DNA of 64,000 nt from Paraburkholderia panacisoli (lineage in GTDB: Bacteria > Pseudomonadota > Gammaproteobacteria > Burkholderiales > Burkholderiaceae), in assembly GCF_008369935.1 (NCBI RefSeq), contig NZ_VTUZ01000012.1:62001-126000 (forward strand), read 5' to 3'. Position 1 is the stretch's first letter. Each line of letters opens with the position of its first letter. Below the pieces are notes generated by a model that saw only the letters and a list, made by a program, of their open reading frames with translations, ran no database searches and was not told the origin of the DNA. Positions 33,388 through 41,883 of this stretch are shown one piece after another. The translations under genes were made by a program, and so were the position numbers.

Positions 33388-34083
33388 ATTGTTCTCCATC
33401 GAGTCAGATTCATTCGAGCCAAACCCCGAATGACCCGATTGAACACGACAAGCCCTCGCACGAACGTTGCCATTTGTAAGGGAAGATCACCAAGGTGTTA
33501 CATCGACGGTGGATGAAAACCACCGAATCGAAAGGCTTTGGGCGATGCGTTCACATCGGCGGAAAACACCGCCTATACTGCTTTCAACGCGCCCATGCGG
33601 CGCATGCCTTGCTGGCGCGGTGTACACGGCTCGGGCGCTGCGCGTGAGTAGCGGATTCGAGCGGCGCCGAGGCCGTGATTCGTGTGAAGACGGCGCGTGA
33701 ATGTAACGGCGCGCTCAACGAAAAGCGACAGATTTAACAGGCGTGTAATGCGCGCAGCGAACCTCGCGCTGGTGCTTAGTGGGGTTATCGGCGCGGCCCG
33801 AACGGCGCGATCACGCATTTGCGCGTCTCGCCTGTGGGATGAAGAATCGTTGAATCCGGCGACCATATATGGCCGTTGGCTTTGACACGGAGCGGGCATC
33901 CGCGGCAGGTCGCTTCGCCGAGCACCGTTCTTCGCAACAAACGATTTCCTCTCCGCCCGCTGTTCCCCGACACGGGCGCTTTCGGAGGCGTTACGTGGCA
34001 GCGCTCATTTGACCGGGCGATCTACGCGTCACGCCTCTTTTCTTTTTGAGCAAACGATTGCGCGACAGCGCGAAGAGCAACGC
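33388..34083. other. Gene-poor region
   Basis: These 696 bases hold no gene I can support. A good plus-strand promoter-like pair is present: TTCACA at 33550-33555 and TATACT at 33574-33579, spacing 18. Short open frames of about 60 codons exist on both strands (for example 33697-33885 plus and 33785-33973 minus), but they lack ribosome sites and recognisable domains. Confidence 0.5.
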
Positions 34084-35088
34084 TCAGCCGACGGTCGAGC
34101 GTTGCCGCGCGGCCGACTCCAGCGGCTCGCTGAGCACGTAGTTGATCGCCGCAAGCGTGGCGCTGATCGGCGGCACCGACTGGCCGTCGCCGACCGAGAT
34201 CGAGCGGTACGGCGATTCGACGCCGCAATGCGACGGCGACGTCGCCATGAAGATCATCACGGTGCGCTTCTGCAACGCGTGGGCAAGATGGACGAAGCCG
34301 GTATCGGTGCCGACCACCAGCGAGCATGCGTCGATCATCTGTGCGATCTCGGTCACGCTCATCTTCGGCAGCACGGTCGAGTTCGGCACCTGCGCGGCGA
34401 TCTGCTCCGCTTCGGCGCGCTCGCCGGCGGAACCCCACGGCAAGACCACGCGAAAGCCCCGCTCGGCCAGCTCGCGACCCACCGCCACCCAATGAGTGAG
34501 CGGCCACTTCTTGTCGTCTTTGGAGGTGGCGTGAAAGAATGCCGCGACCGGCGCGCTCCCGGACTCGAACGGCTCGCGCACCGGCTCGGGCAGACGCAGG
34601 TTGTAAATGGGCGGCCCTTCGACCTCGTAGCCGAGCGCCTCGCCTGCGCTGATCCGCATGCCATGCCACGCATTGCCTTGCGGACGCGGGCCGAACCGCC
34701 CGGTGTACGCGAATGCGGCGCCCCGCTCCCCCAAATCCTGGGACTGGTAGCCGATGCGCCGTGACGAGCGCGCGAGGAACGCGATGATCGCGCTCTTGTA
34801 GACGCCGTGAATGTCGATAATGAAGTCGTAGCGATACGCCCGCAAATCGGCGATGGACGCCCAGATCGCCTTCAGATCGCCCCAGCGGCGTGCCTTCTTG
34901 AAGCGCCGCAGCGGCGCGCACAGCACGCGGTCGACGCTTTCGCTCCAATGCACCAGTTCGGCGAATGCTTCGTCGGCCGCCCAATCCACCTGCACGCCCG
35001 GAAACGCGCGCTTGATATCGGCGACGACCGGCAGCGCCTGCACGATGTCGCCGAGCGAAGTGACCTTGACGATAAGGACTCGCTTCAT
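34084..35088 (-). CDS. waaC: Lipopolysaccharide heptosyltransferase I
   Basis: This 334-residue GT9-family glycosyltransferase adds the first L-glycero-D-manno-heptose to Kdo2-lipid A at the inner-membrane cytoplasmic face. Seen are the N-terminal KRVLIVKVTSLGDIVQALPVVADIK, the DFIIDIHGVYKSA region, FFHATSKDDKKWP (acceptor/donor region), and the ADP-heptose binding motif VVGTDTGFVHLAHAL. The ATG at 35088 gives the normal N-terminus. It is divergent from the ClC channel gene; no other LPS-core genes are adjacent. Confidence 0.93.
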   Translation of the reverse strand: MKRVLIVKVTSLGDIVQALPVVADIKRAFPGVQVDWAADEAFAELVHWSESVDRVLCAPLRRFKKARRWGDLKAIWASIADLRAYRYDFIIDIHGVYKSAIIAFLARSSRRIGYQSQDLGERGAAFAYTGRFGPRPQGNAWHGMRISAGEALGYEVEGPPIYNLRLPEPVREPFESGSAPVAAFFHATSKDDKKWPLTHWVAVGRELAERGFRVVLPWGSAGERAEAEQIAAQVPNSTVLPKMSVTEIAQMIDACSLVVGTDTGFVHLAHALQKRTVMIFMATSPSHCGVESPYRSISVGDGQSVPPISATLAAINYVLSEPLESAARQRSTVG

Positions 35089-35294
35089 CAATGACCTGTG
35101 AGTTGTTCGAAGAACACGCAATTTTAGCCGACAATTGTAATATTCCGTGCCGGCACGGGCAGCGCAATCTCAATACGGCGCATTACATGCCGCCGCTGAT
35201 CTCCTGCGATTATGCGACATTTCACAAAGCTTTCACACCGGTTAGCCGGTGCTGCGCGCTTTATACTTCACCCTTTGCGCCAGCACACACGCCT

Positions 35295-36737
35295 ATGTCC
35301 CGGCCGTTCTCCCTAGGTTCTTCCGCAATCACGCGTCGCGCGAGACGCCTTTGGCGGCAGTACGGCATCTTCTGGCTCGGCGCGATCGCGGTCGGCCTGG
35401 GCGCGGTGCTGTATGCGCGCTTGATCGACTGGGGCTACGCCGAGTTCCGCACCCTGCAGCACCGGTTCGTATGGGCGCCGTTGTTCGTCACGCCCGCGGT
35501 CGCAGCGCTCGCCGTGTGGCTCACGCGCACCTTCTTTCGCGGCGCCGAGGGCAGCGGCATTCCGCAGGTGATCGCCACGCTCCATTCGAAACCAGGCGAA
35601 TACGGTGCGCGGTTGTTGTCGTTCCGGATTCTGTTCGGCAAGATCGCGGTGTCGTTTCTGGGGATACTGGGCGGCTTCACCATCGGCCGCGAAGGACCGA
35701 CCGTGCAGGTCGGCGCGGCGCTGATGTTCAATCTGCGCAGGCTCTACCCACGCTCGAACGCACTGATCGAACGGCAGCTCGTGCTGGCCGGCGCGGCCGC
35801 CGGCTTGTCCGCCGCGTTCAATACGCCGCTCGCCGGAATCGTGTTCGCGATCGAAGAACTGACGCGCAGTTTCGAGGCGCGCGCGAGCGGCGTGCTGATC
35901 ACCGCGATCATCATCGCGGGCGTGATCGCGCTCGGGCTGAACGGTAACTACACCTACTTCGGCACGATCCAGATCGGCGTGCACTTTCCCGACCTGCTCG
36001 CGCTCGCGGTGCTGCTCACGGCAGTCGTCACCGGCATAGCGGGCGGCGTGTTCGCCTGGCTGCTGCTGAATACCGCGCGCTGGATTCCTGCGCCGCTGCG
36101 TCAACTGCATGGCGAGCGGCCGGTCGTGTTCGCCGCGTTGTGCGGTTTCACGATCGCGGTGGTCGGGCTGATTTCGGGCGGCACGACGTTCGGCAGCGGC
36201 TATGCGGAAGCACGCGGACTGCTCGACGGCCATGAGCAGTTGTCGATGTTCTATCCGTTCCTGAAGATGATCGCGATGGTCGGCTCATACCTGCCCGGCA
36301 TTCCGGGCGGCATCTTCGCGCCGTCGCTGTCGATCGGCGCGGGCTTCGGCAATCTGCTGCACATGGTGTTCGATTCGATGCAATTGCCGATGCTGATCGC
36401 GCTTGCGATGGTCGGCTATCTGGCCGCTGTCACGCAGTCGCCGATCACGTCGTTCGTGATCGTGATGGAGATGATCGACGGCCATGCGCTGGTGATTTCG
36501 CTGATGGCCACCGCGTTGATCTCGAGCCGCGTGTCGCGTTTCTTCGCGCCGCCGCTGTACGAGTCGCTGGCGCAGCGCTATATGGCGCCGCTGCCGAAAC
36601 CGGCGCCCGCGCCGGTGCCTGAAGTGCCTGAAGTCGAGGCGCCTGAGGTGTCCGACGTCGAGGCATCGGAAACGGCGGCGCCACGCGTCGACGGCGAAAC
36701 GCGTGCTGATGACGACGCCGCAGCGCCGCGTCAGTAG
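35295..36737 (+). CDS. ClC-family chloride channel or H+/Cl- antiporter
   Basis: This 480-residue membrane protein has the ClC selectivity motifs in order: GSGIPQ, GREGPTVQVGAAL (with the gating Glu in GREGP), and GIPGGIFAPSLSIGAG. The gating Glu is kept, consistent with a transporter or gated channel. Beyond the membrane core is an unusual acidic C-terminal tail of about 60 residues rich in Pro, Glu, Val and Ala (for example PEVPEVEAPEVSDVEASE), with no CBS domain. The ATG at 35295 is chosen by homology; a TATACT at 35262-35267 may be its -10 region. Its 3' end overlaps the small lipoprotein gene on the other strand by 7 bases. Confidence 0.93.
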   Translation: MSRPFSLGSSAITRRARRLWRQYGIFWLGAIAVGLGAVLYARLIDWGYAEFRTLQHRFVWAPLFVTPAVAALAVWLTRTFFRGAEGSGIPQVIATLHSKPGEYGARLLSFRILFGKIAVSFLGILGGFTIGREGPTVQVGAALMFNLRRLYPRSNALIERQLVLAGAAAGLSAAFNTPLAGIVFAIEELTRSFEARASGVLITAIIIAGVIALGLNGNYTYFGTIQIGVHFPDLLALAVLLTAVVTGIAGGVFAWLLLNTARWIPAPLRQLHGERPVVFAALCGFTIAVVGLISGGTTFGSGYAEARGLLDGHEQLSMFYPFLKMIAMVGSYLPGIPGGIFAPSLSIGAGFGNLLHMVFDSMQLPMLIALAMVGYLAAVTQSPITSFVIVMEMIDGHALVISLMATALISSRVSRFFAPPLYESLAQRYMAPLPKPAPAPVPEVPEVEAPEVSDVEASETAAPRVDGETRADDDAAAPRQ

Positions 36738-36841
36738 ACGACCACGCGCGGCACGTGCACATACATCGGCCGCACCGGTACGACGACGCAGCCGGCCAGC
36801 ATGACCGCGAGCGCGGCGAGCAGAAGCAGATTCTTTTTCAT
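36731..36841 (-). CDS. Very small lipoprotein
   Basis: This 36-residue ORF begins with a lipoprotein signal (KKNLLLLAALAVMLAG then Cys18), leaving a mature part of 19 residues rich in Val, Pro and Tyr (VVVPVRPMYVHVPRVVVY). AGGAAA lies about 9 bases before the ATG. It overlaps the end of the ClC gene by 7 bases and lies just downstream, on the same strand, of a WxxGxW-repeat protein, so the two may be co-transcribed. Function unknown. Confidence 0.65.
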   Translation of the reverse strand: MKKNLLLLAALAVMLAGCVVVPVRPMYVHVPRVVVY

Positions 36842-36989
36842 CGGCGTGTTTCCTGGAATACATCGGCAGGCGCTACGCCGCGCGAACGGGCGCACGCGTG
36901 AAGCTTGTGCTGGAGACCGGTAGCGGCGATGGCAACGGCGACGCGCGGCGTCGAGCGCATCGTGTCACGCGCCGCTGCCGTCGGTTGCG

Positions 36990-37301
36990 TTACGCCCAGT
37001 GGCCCTGGACCCAGTGATAGTTCGGCCCATGCGAGACCCAGTGACCCGGAACCCAGTGATAGCCGATTCGTTCGGCCTGCCAGTGCCCCGCGGCCCACAC
37101 GTAGCGGCCGTGATCCCAACGCCAGTGACCGTGGTCCCACACATAGCCGACGCGCGGCGCGGGCACCGCTTCGTAACGCACGGGCGGCGGCGCGGACGGT
37201 GCGATCACGACCACTTCGGCGGCCGACGCGGATGCCGCAGCGGCGACGCCGGCTGCGATCAATACGGTGTTGGCAAGCAGCAAGCGAAAGTTCTTGTTCA
37301 T
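36990..37301 (-). CDS. Secreted WxxGxW (YXWGXW) repeat protein
   Basis: This 103-residue protein has a Sec signal peptide (cleavage near ASAA, residues 24-28), a short Pro-rich linker, and four copies of Y(V/H)WxxGHW at residues 53-60, 67-74, 81-88 and 95-102, that is at exact 14-residue intervals. This is the YXWGXW/WXXGXW repeat family, common as small periplasmic or surface proteins in betaproteobacteria, function unknown. Aromatic and His density suggests a compact beta repeat that might bind carbohydrate, peptidoglycan or metal; that is speculation. Confidence 0.85.
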   Translation of the reverse strand: MNKNFRLLLANTVLIAAGVAAAASASAAEVVVIAPSAPPPVRYEAVPAPRVGYVWDHGHWRWDHGRYVWAAGHWQAERIGYHWVPGHWVSHGPNYHWVQGHWA

Positions 37302-37699
37302 GATGCCCTCTCTGGTTGAACACCGAAACCGGCGTTATCCGTTTAATGCGCGAGGGCTGCTAGCGGCTGACTGCGGGCGTGTTACGGCGCAGGCTGAAGT
37401 GCAACGGATTATTTCGACTTGAGGCCGGGACGCGCGCGAAGCCGCGTGAGAGCGCACACGAAAGCAACGCGGTGAAACGAGGCCGCGAGTCGGTGCAGAG
37501 AAAACAACGGGGAATGAAACGACGAAGACACCACGCCCGAGACCACGCGGCAAAGACGATCGCCTCGGCGCTCGCGCACCCCACGGCGTCGCATTATCCG
37601 AACGCAACGCCGCGCGGCGCACTGCACATCAGCATCAACATCAACATGAATATCGACATCAACTGAAACCAACCGCAGAACCGATCAGATCCTGAACGA
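37302..37699. other. Intergenic region downstream of minE
   Basis: No gene is supported in these 398 bases. At about 37627-37664 there is a degenerate hexamer run based on ATCAAC/ATCGAC. The WxxGxW gene must have its promoter here, but I cannot fix it. Confidence 0.45.
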
Positions 37700-37954
37700 T
37701 CAAGCCTGCGGTATTTCGATCTTGACCTCGAGCACTTCGAGATCGTCCTGACGCTCGAGACTCACGCGAATATCGTCATCGGAAATTTTCACGTACTTCG
37801 AAATCACGGCTACCAGTTCGCGTTGCAACGCAGGCAGATAATCGGCGGGCGCGTGGCCGCCGGCGCGCTCGTGCGCGATGATCAACTGCAGGCGTTCCTT
37901 CGCTACCGACGCGGACTTCTTCTTCTCGCCCAGCAAAAACGAAAGAATCGACAT
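37700..37954 (-). CDS. minE: Cell division topological specificity factor MinE
   Basis: This 84-residue protein stimulates MinD ATPase and drives pole-to-pole oscillation, freeing mid-cell from MinCD. The N-terminal membrane-targeting and anti-MinCD helix region (LSFLLGEKKKSASVAKERLQLIIAHER) and the dimerisation beta region (DDIRVSLERQDDLEVLEVKIEIP) are intact. It starts 14 bases after minD in a minC-minD-minE operon. Confidence 0.97.
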   Translation of the reverse strand: MSILSFLLGEKKKSASVAKERLQLIIAHERAGGHAPADYLPALQRELVAVISKYVKISDDDIRVSLERQDDLEVLEVKIEIPQA

Positions 37955-37968
37955 TACGTGCGCTCCCC

Positions 37969-38784
37969 TTACTTGGTGCCGAAGAGGCGCTGCAGCAGCC
38001 CGGGCTTCTGGTAATCGGTAAAGCGAAGCGACTTCTGCTCGCCGAGGAAACGCGACACGACATCCTTATAGGCTTCGGCCACGTCGGTGCCGTCCAGATG
38101 CACGGCGGGCAGACCCTGGTTCGACGCGTGCAGCACCGCTTCCGATTCCGGAATCACGCCGATCAGATCGATGCGCAGAATTTCCTGGATGTCGGTGAGC
38201 GACAGCATTTCGCCTTCGCTGACGCGCTTCGGGTTGTAGCGGGTAATCAGCAGGTGTTCCTTGATCGGCTCCCTGCTTTCGATCGCGCGCTTGGTCTTCG
38301 ACGACAGGATGCCGAGAATGCGATCCGAGTCGCGCACCGACGACACTTCCGGGTTGGTCACGATCAGCGCTTCGTCGGCGAAGTGCATCGCGAGCAGCGC
38401 GCCCGACTCGATGCCGGCCGGCGAATCGCAGACGATGTATTCGAAGTCCATTGCGATCAGATCGTTGATGACCTTCTCGACGCCTTCCATCGTCAGCGCG
38501 TCCTTATCGCGCGTCTGCGACGCCGGGAGGATAAAGAGGTTCTCGCACTTCTTGTCCTTGATCAGCGCCTGGTTCAGATTGGCTTCGCCCTGGATCACGT
38601 TGATCAGGTCGTACACCACCCGGCGCTCGCAGCCCATGATGAGGTCGAGGTTACGCAGGCCGACGTCGAAGTCGATCACGGCGGTCTTGCTGCCACGCAG
38701 TGCGAGGGCCGATGCAAAACTCGCGCTCGTGGTCGTCTTACCCACGCCACCCTTGCCCGAAGTCACCACAATGATTTTTGCCAT
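37969..38784 (-). CDS. minD: Septum site-determining ATPase MinD
   Basis: This 271-residue membrane-cycling ATPase recruits MinC to the membrane. The deviant Walker A KGGVGKTT (residues 11-18), the switch motifs FDVGLRNLD and VCDSPAGIE, and a C-terminal amphipathic membrane-targeting helix (LLQRLFGTK) are present. It sits between minC and minE in the usual order, 104 bases after minC. Confidence 0.97.
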   Translation of the reverse strand: MAKIIVVTSGKGGVGKTTTSASFASALALRGSKTAVIDFDVGLRNLDLIMGCERRVVYDLINVIQGEANLNQALIKDKKCENLFILPASQTRDKDALTMEGVEKVINDLIAMDFEYIVCDSPAGIESGALLAMHFADEALIVTNPEVSSVRDSDRILGILSSKTKRAIESREPIKEHLLITRYNPKRVSEGEMLSLTDIQEILRIDLIGVIPESEAVLHASNQGLPAVHLDGTDVAEAYKDVVSRFLGEQKSLRFTDYQKPGLLQRLFGTK

Positions 38785-38888
38785 TACCCTTACCTTGTGT
38801 TCGTCAAATTCATCAATTATGTGCGGCCATATTTGCCGTGAAACGCCGCGCGCGAGATTCGTTCAGCGCAGCGCCCGTTTCCTGGCGC

Positions 38889-39716
38889 TCAGGTGAGCCG
38901 CAGCGGTTCGATCATCAGCTTTTCTTCTTCGAGCCAGATCTGCACCGGCTTGCCGAGCACGTCGGACGGCAGCGGGTTCTCGGTCGTTCGATAGATGCCC
39001 GCGATCGAGATCAGTTCCGGTTCGAGACACGTGCAGAAAATACGCGCGTCGTGATTGCCCTGCACGCCGGCCAATGCCCGGCCGCGCAACGGCGCGTAAA
39101 TATGGATGTTGCCTTCCGCGATCACTTCCGCGCCGTAGCTCACGAGACCGAGCACGACCAGATCGCCCTTCGCGTAGATGCGCTGGCCGGAGCGCAGCGG
39201 CTTGTCGACCACCATCGTTTGCGACGAGGTGGCGAGGCGCACGGGCTCAGCGGCGGGAGTGGGCTCGACTGCGGCGGCCGCGGCCGGCGTGACGGCGGCT
39301 GCAGGTGGTGCGGCGGCTGCCGTGTCCGCGCTCGGGCCGTTGACGGCTTGCGCGTCCGCATTGGCGCTGTCCTCATCGGCCGCCTTCGATGCAGCGCCGC
39401 GACGATCGCGCGCTTCGAGCAGCGGCAATGCCGATTCAGCCGCCCACGTCTGCTGCGCGTTGGCCACCACGCCGACGGGCCGCATGCGCACGCTGTCGAG
39501 CAGTTGCGCGATGTCGCCAAGCGGCACGCGCTCGTTTGCGGCGAGGCGGCGCACGTCGATTGCGACGACGTCGTTAGCGAAGAATTCAGGGGTCGCCTCG
39601 AAGCGCCGCGTCAGCTCGGCACGCATGGCGTCGAGGTCGGTTGTCTTGACCACGAACAGCAGCGTATCGACAGCGCCGCTGCGCAGTTCGAAAAAGGGTG
39701 ATTTCTTGGGCGACAT
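38889..39716 (-). CDS. minC: Septum site-determining protein MinC
   Basis: This 275-residue FtsZ inhibitor has the N-terminal MinC_N domain (residues about 1-100, FFELRSGAVDTLLFVVKTTDL) and the C-terminal beta-helical MinC_C domain with the MinD-binding motif RSGQRIYAKGDLVVLG and GNIHIYAPLRGRALAG. The linker between domains is long and very rich in Ala and Pro (about residues 115-165), longer than in E. coli. The ATG at 39716 is chosen; an in-frame TTG 12 bases upstream is less likely. No strong ribosome site is visible. Confidence 0.95.
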   Translation of the reverse strand: MSPKKSPFFELRSGAVDTLLFVVKTTDLDAMRAELTRRFEATPEFFANDVVAIDVRRLAANERVPLGDIAQLLDSVRMRPVGVVANAQQTWAAESALPLLEARDRRGAASKAADEDSANADAQAVNGPSADTAAAAPPAAAVTPAAAAAVEPTPAAEPVRLATSSQTMVVDKPLRSGQRIYAKGDLVVLGLVSYGAEVIAEGNIHIYAPLRGRALAGVQGNHDARIFCTCLEPELISIAGIYRTTENPLPSDVLGKPVQIWLEEEKLMIEPLRLT

Positions 39717-39928
39717 AGCGTTCGGCAAAAAATTTTGCGTATTTTACAGGCGTCCACGCGCGCGGCGAGCTTTTTTGCCGGAACAGTGAGCCACCTCGAT
39801 TGCGGCGCGGCCAGGCCCGCGCCATTCAGACCACGCAGCCGCCGATGACCGCGCTCGATCGCTCGAGCAAGATCGCGGAACAGACGCGCAGGGGAATCGA
39901 GCGGCACGCTGTTGCGCCGCTCGCGAGA

Positions 39929-40462
39929 TCACTGCTGGGACACCTGGGACGTGCCCGGCACGTGGCGCACCAGCAGACTTTCGATCTGCTCGGGCGCACG
40001 TGCGACGCGGCGATGCTCGCCGGTCTGATTGAAACCGAGCGCCTCGTAAAAGCGCATCGCATTGCGGTTGGCGTCGGCGACCCACGCGAAGATTTCCGTG
40101 GCGCCTTCAGCGGCTAGCCAGCTCCCGGCCGTGTCGACCAGCAGTTCGCCGCCACGCAGATGACGCACGGCCGGCGCCACCCACAACTCGCAGACGAACG
40201 CGCGGCGCGCCGCGGTGTCGTCGAAGTGCGCTTCGATCAGGCCGGCCGGATGGCCTTCGGTGTACAGGATGAAGGTGCTGGTGGAAACCGACACCGCGCG
40301 ATCCGCGGCGGTGGCGTCGAAACTGGCGACATCCGCCGACAACGCGTCCTCGAGCGTCGCGCCGAAGGCATAGGGCGCCTCCCGCAACGACGCAGTACGG
40401 AGTTCGCGAAAAACGGCGCCCTGGTCAGCGGCGATACGGCGAACGGTCAATGACGGACTCAT
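39929..40462 (-). CDS. GNAT family N-acetyltransferase
   Basis: This 177-residue protein has the GNAT fold: LTVRRIAADQGAVFRELRTASLREAPYAFG at the N-terminus, CELWVAPAVRHLRGGELLVD (the acetyl-CoA pyrophosphate loop, here with H-L-R-G-G rather than the usual Q/R-x-x-G-x-G/A), and the C-terminal ANRNAMRFYEALGF motif. The acceptor is unknown. It is isolated between map and minC; the 212-bp gap to minC holds no gene. Confidence 0.88.
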   Translation of the reverse strand: MSPSLTVRRIAADQGAVFRELRTASLREAPYAFGATLEDALSADVASFDATAADRAVSVSTSTFILYTEGHPAGLIEAHFDDTAARRAFVCELWVAPAVRHLRGGELLVDTAGSWLAAEGATEIFAWVADANRNAMRFYEALGFNQTGEHRRVARAPEQIESLLVRHVPGTSQVSQQ

Positions 40463-40644
40463 GCAGACGAAAACCCCTTGAAACCCTAAGACGTAGCTTT
40501 AACCGAACCGGCGCGCGAGTCAAATCATTATTGACACGATTGCACCGCTGCACGAAGTGTGGCTATGCGACGCGCACAACCGGGCGGCATGTCTGCGCCG
40601 CGCCGCGAGTATCGCAAGGCGCGCGCTCGGCCCGCTCGATGTGC

Positions 40645-41430
40645 TCACGGTGCTTCGTAGCCGCCGGTGCCGTCCGGCCACGGCGTCAGCAGTTCATAGC
40701 CGTCGTCGGTCACGGCGATCATGTGCTCCCATTGCGCCGACAGCGAGCGGTCCTTGGTGACCACGGTCCAGCCGTCGCGCTGCACCGTGGTGCCCGCGCG
40801 GCCCGCATTGATCATGGGCTCGATCGTGAAGACCATGCCCGGCTTCAGACGCACGCCCTGCCCCGGTTGGCCGTAATGCAGCACCTGCGGGTCTTCGTGA
40901 TAGACCTTGCCGATGCCGTGCCCGCAGTAGTCGCGCACGATCGAGAAGCCATCGCGCTGCGCCACTTTCTGGATCGCGTAGCCGACGTCGCCGAGCGTCG
41001 CGCCCGGCTTCACTTCGCGGATGCCGGCGAGCATCGCCTCGTAGGTCGTGTCGACCAGCTGGCGCGCCACCGTGCTCGGCTGGCCCACGCAATACATACG
41101 GCTGGTGTCGCCGAAGTAGCCGTCCTTGATGATCGCGACGTCGATGTTGATGATGTCGCCGTCCTTCAGGACTTCGTTGCGATTCGGAATGCCGTGGCAC
41201 ACCACCTGGTTGACCGACGTGCAGACCGTCTTGGGAAACCCCAGGTAGCCGACATTGGCCGGAATCGACTTTTGCGTGTTGACGATGTAGTCGTTGCACA
41301 GCGCGTCGAGCTCTTCGGTGGAAACGCCGGCCTTGACGTGCTCGCCGATCATTGCCAGCACGTCGGCCGCGAGGCGGCCGGAAATGCGCAGCTTGGCGAT
41401 GTCGTCGGGGGACTTGTAGGTAATGGCCAT
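40645..41430 (-). CDS. map: Methionine aminopeptidase, type I
   Basis: This 261-residue metalloenzyme removes N-terminal Met from new proteins. The five metal ligands are recognisable: two Asp in INIDVAIIKDGYFGDTSRMY, His in CGHGIGKVYHEDP, and Glu in FTIEPM and in WEHMIAV; CHGIPN carries the catalytic His. In many betaproteobacteria map lies between rpsB and glnD; here it is beside a GNAT gene instead, so it could be a second copy. Confidence 0.95.
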   Translation of the reverse strand: MAITYKSPDDIAKLRISGRLAADVLAMIGEHVKAGVSTEELDALCNDYIVNTQKSIPANVGYLGFPKTVCTSVNQVVCHGIPNRNEVLKDGDIINIDVAIIKDGYFGDTSRMYCVGQPSTVARQLVDTTYEAMLAGIREVKPGATLGDVGYAIQKVAQRDGFSIVRDYCGHGIGKVYHEDPQVLHYGQPGQGVRLKPGMVFTIEPMINAGRAGTTVQRDGWTVVTKDRSLSAQWEHMIAVTDDGYELLTPWPDGTGGYEAP

Positions 41431-41883
41431 GAATTCAGTCGATGTGGGTCGGATGGGGTTCGATGTTCAGCGCATGCCGAGCCGCCGCGAGCGGCCCGGC
41501 AAATCACGCTCACACCGGCGATCACCCGACCAATTGTACAGAGGATCGCCACGGGACCCGGGCAAAACGGGCTGAACGGAGTCGCAGCGTGATTTTATTA
41601 GACGCTGGGCCGGGGTTGGAAAGTGCGACGCGCTGCATGTCGGGGCGTGTTGCCGGCGCACGAGGAAACCACTTTTGATGGCTTGCAAGCCGGTTCGCCG
41701 CCGCTCACGGATTTGCTTCGTTGGCTTCGTGAAGGCGTTGCGCTCGCGCTTGTTCTTCCCGGAACACGCGGCCTTTCTCATAACAACGGAAGCTCGTTCA
41801 AGTCCGCGATTTGCGTAAAGGCGTGCGCGAACGCTGGCTGCTGATCCGTCGGCGCCGCGAGGACGCGCTTCTCGGTTGGCATC
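41431..41883. other. Intergenic region without recognised gene
   Basis: These 453 bases lie between the map start and the end of the CFA-synthase remnant. I see no supported gene, terminator or repeat. Confidence 0.45.

Noticed and set aside
33785..33973. 62-codon minus-strand frame with a CxxC motif
   Set aside because: No ribosome site, no second metal-binding pair and no recognisable domain; kept only as a possibility within the gene-poor region.
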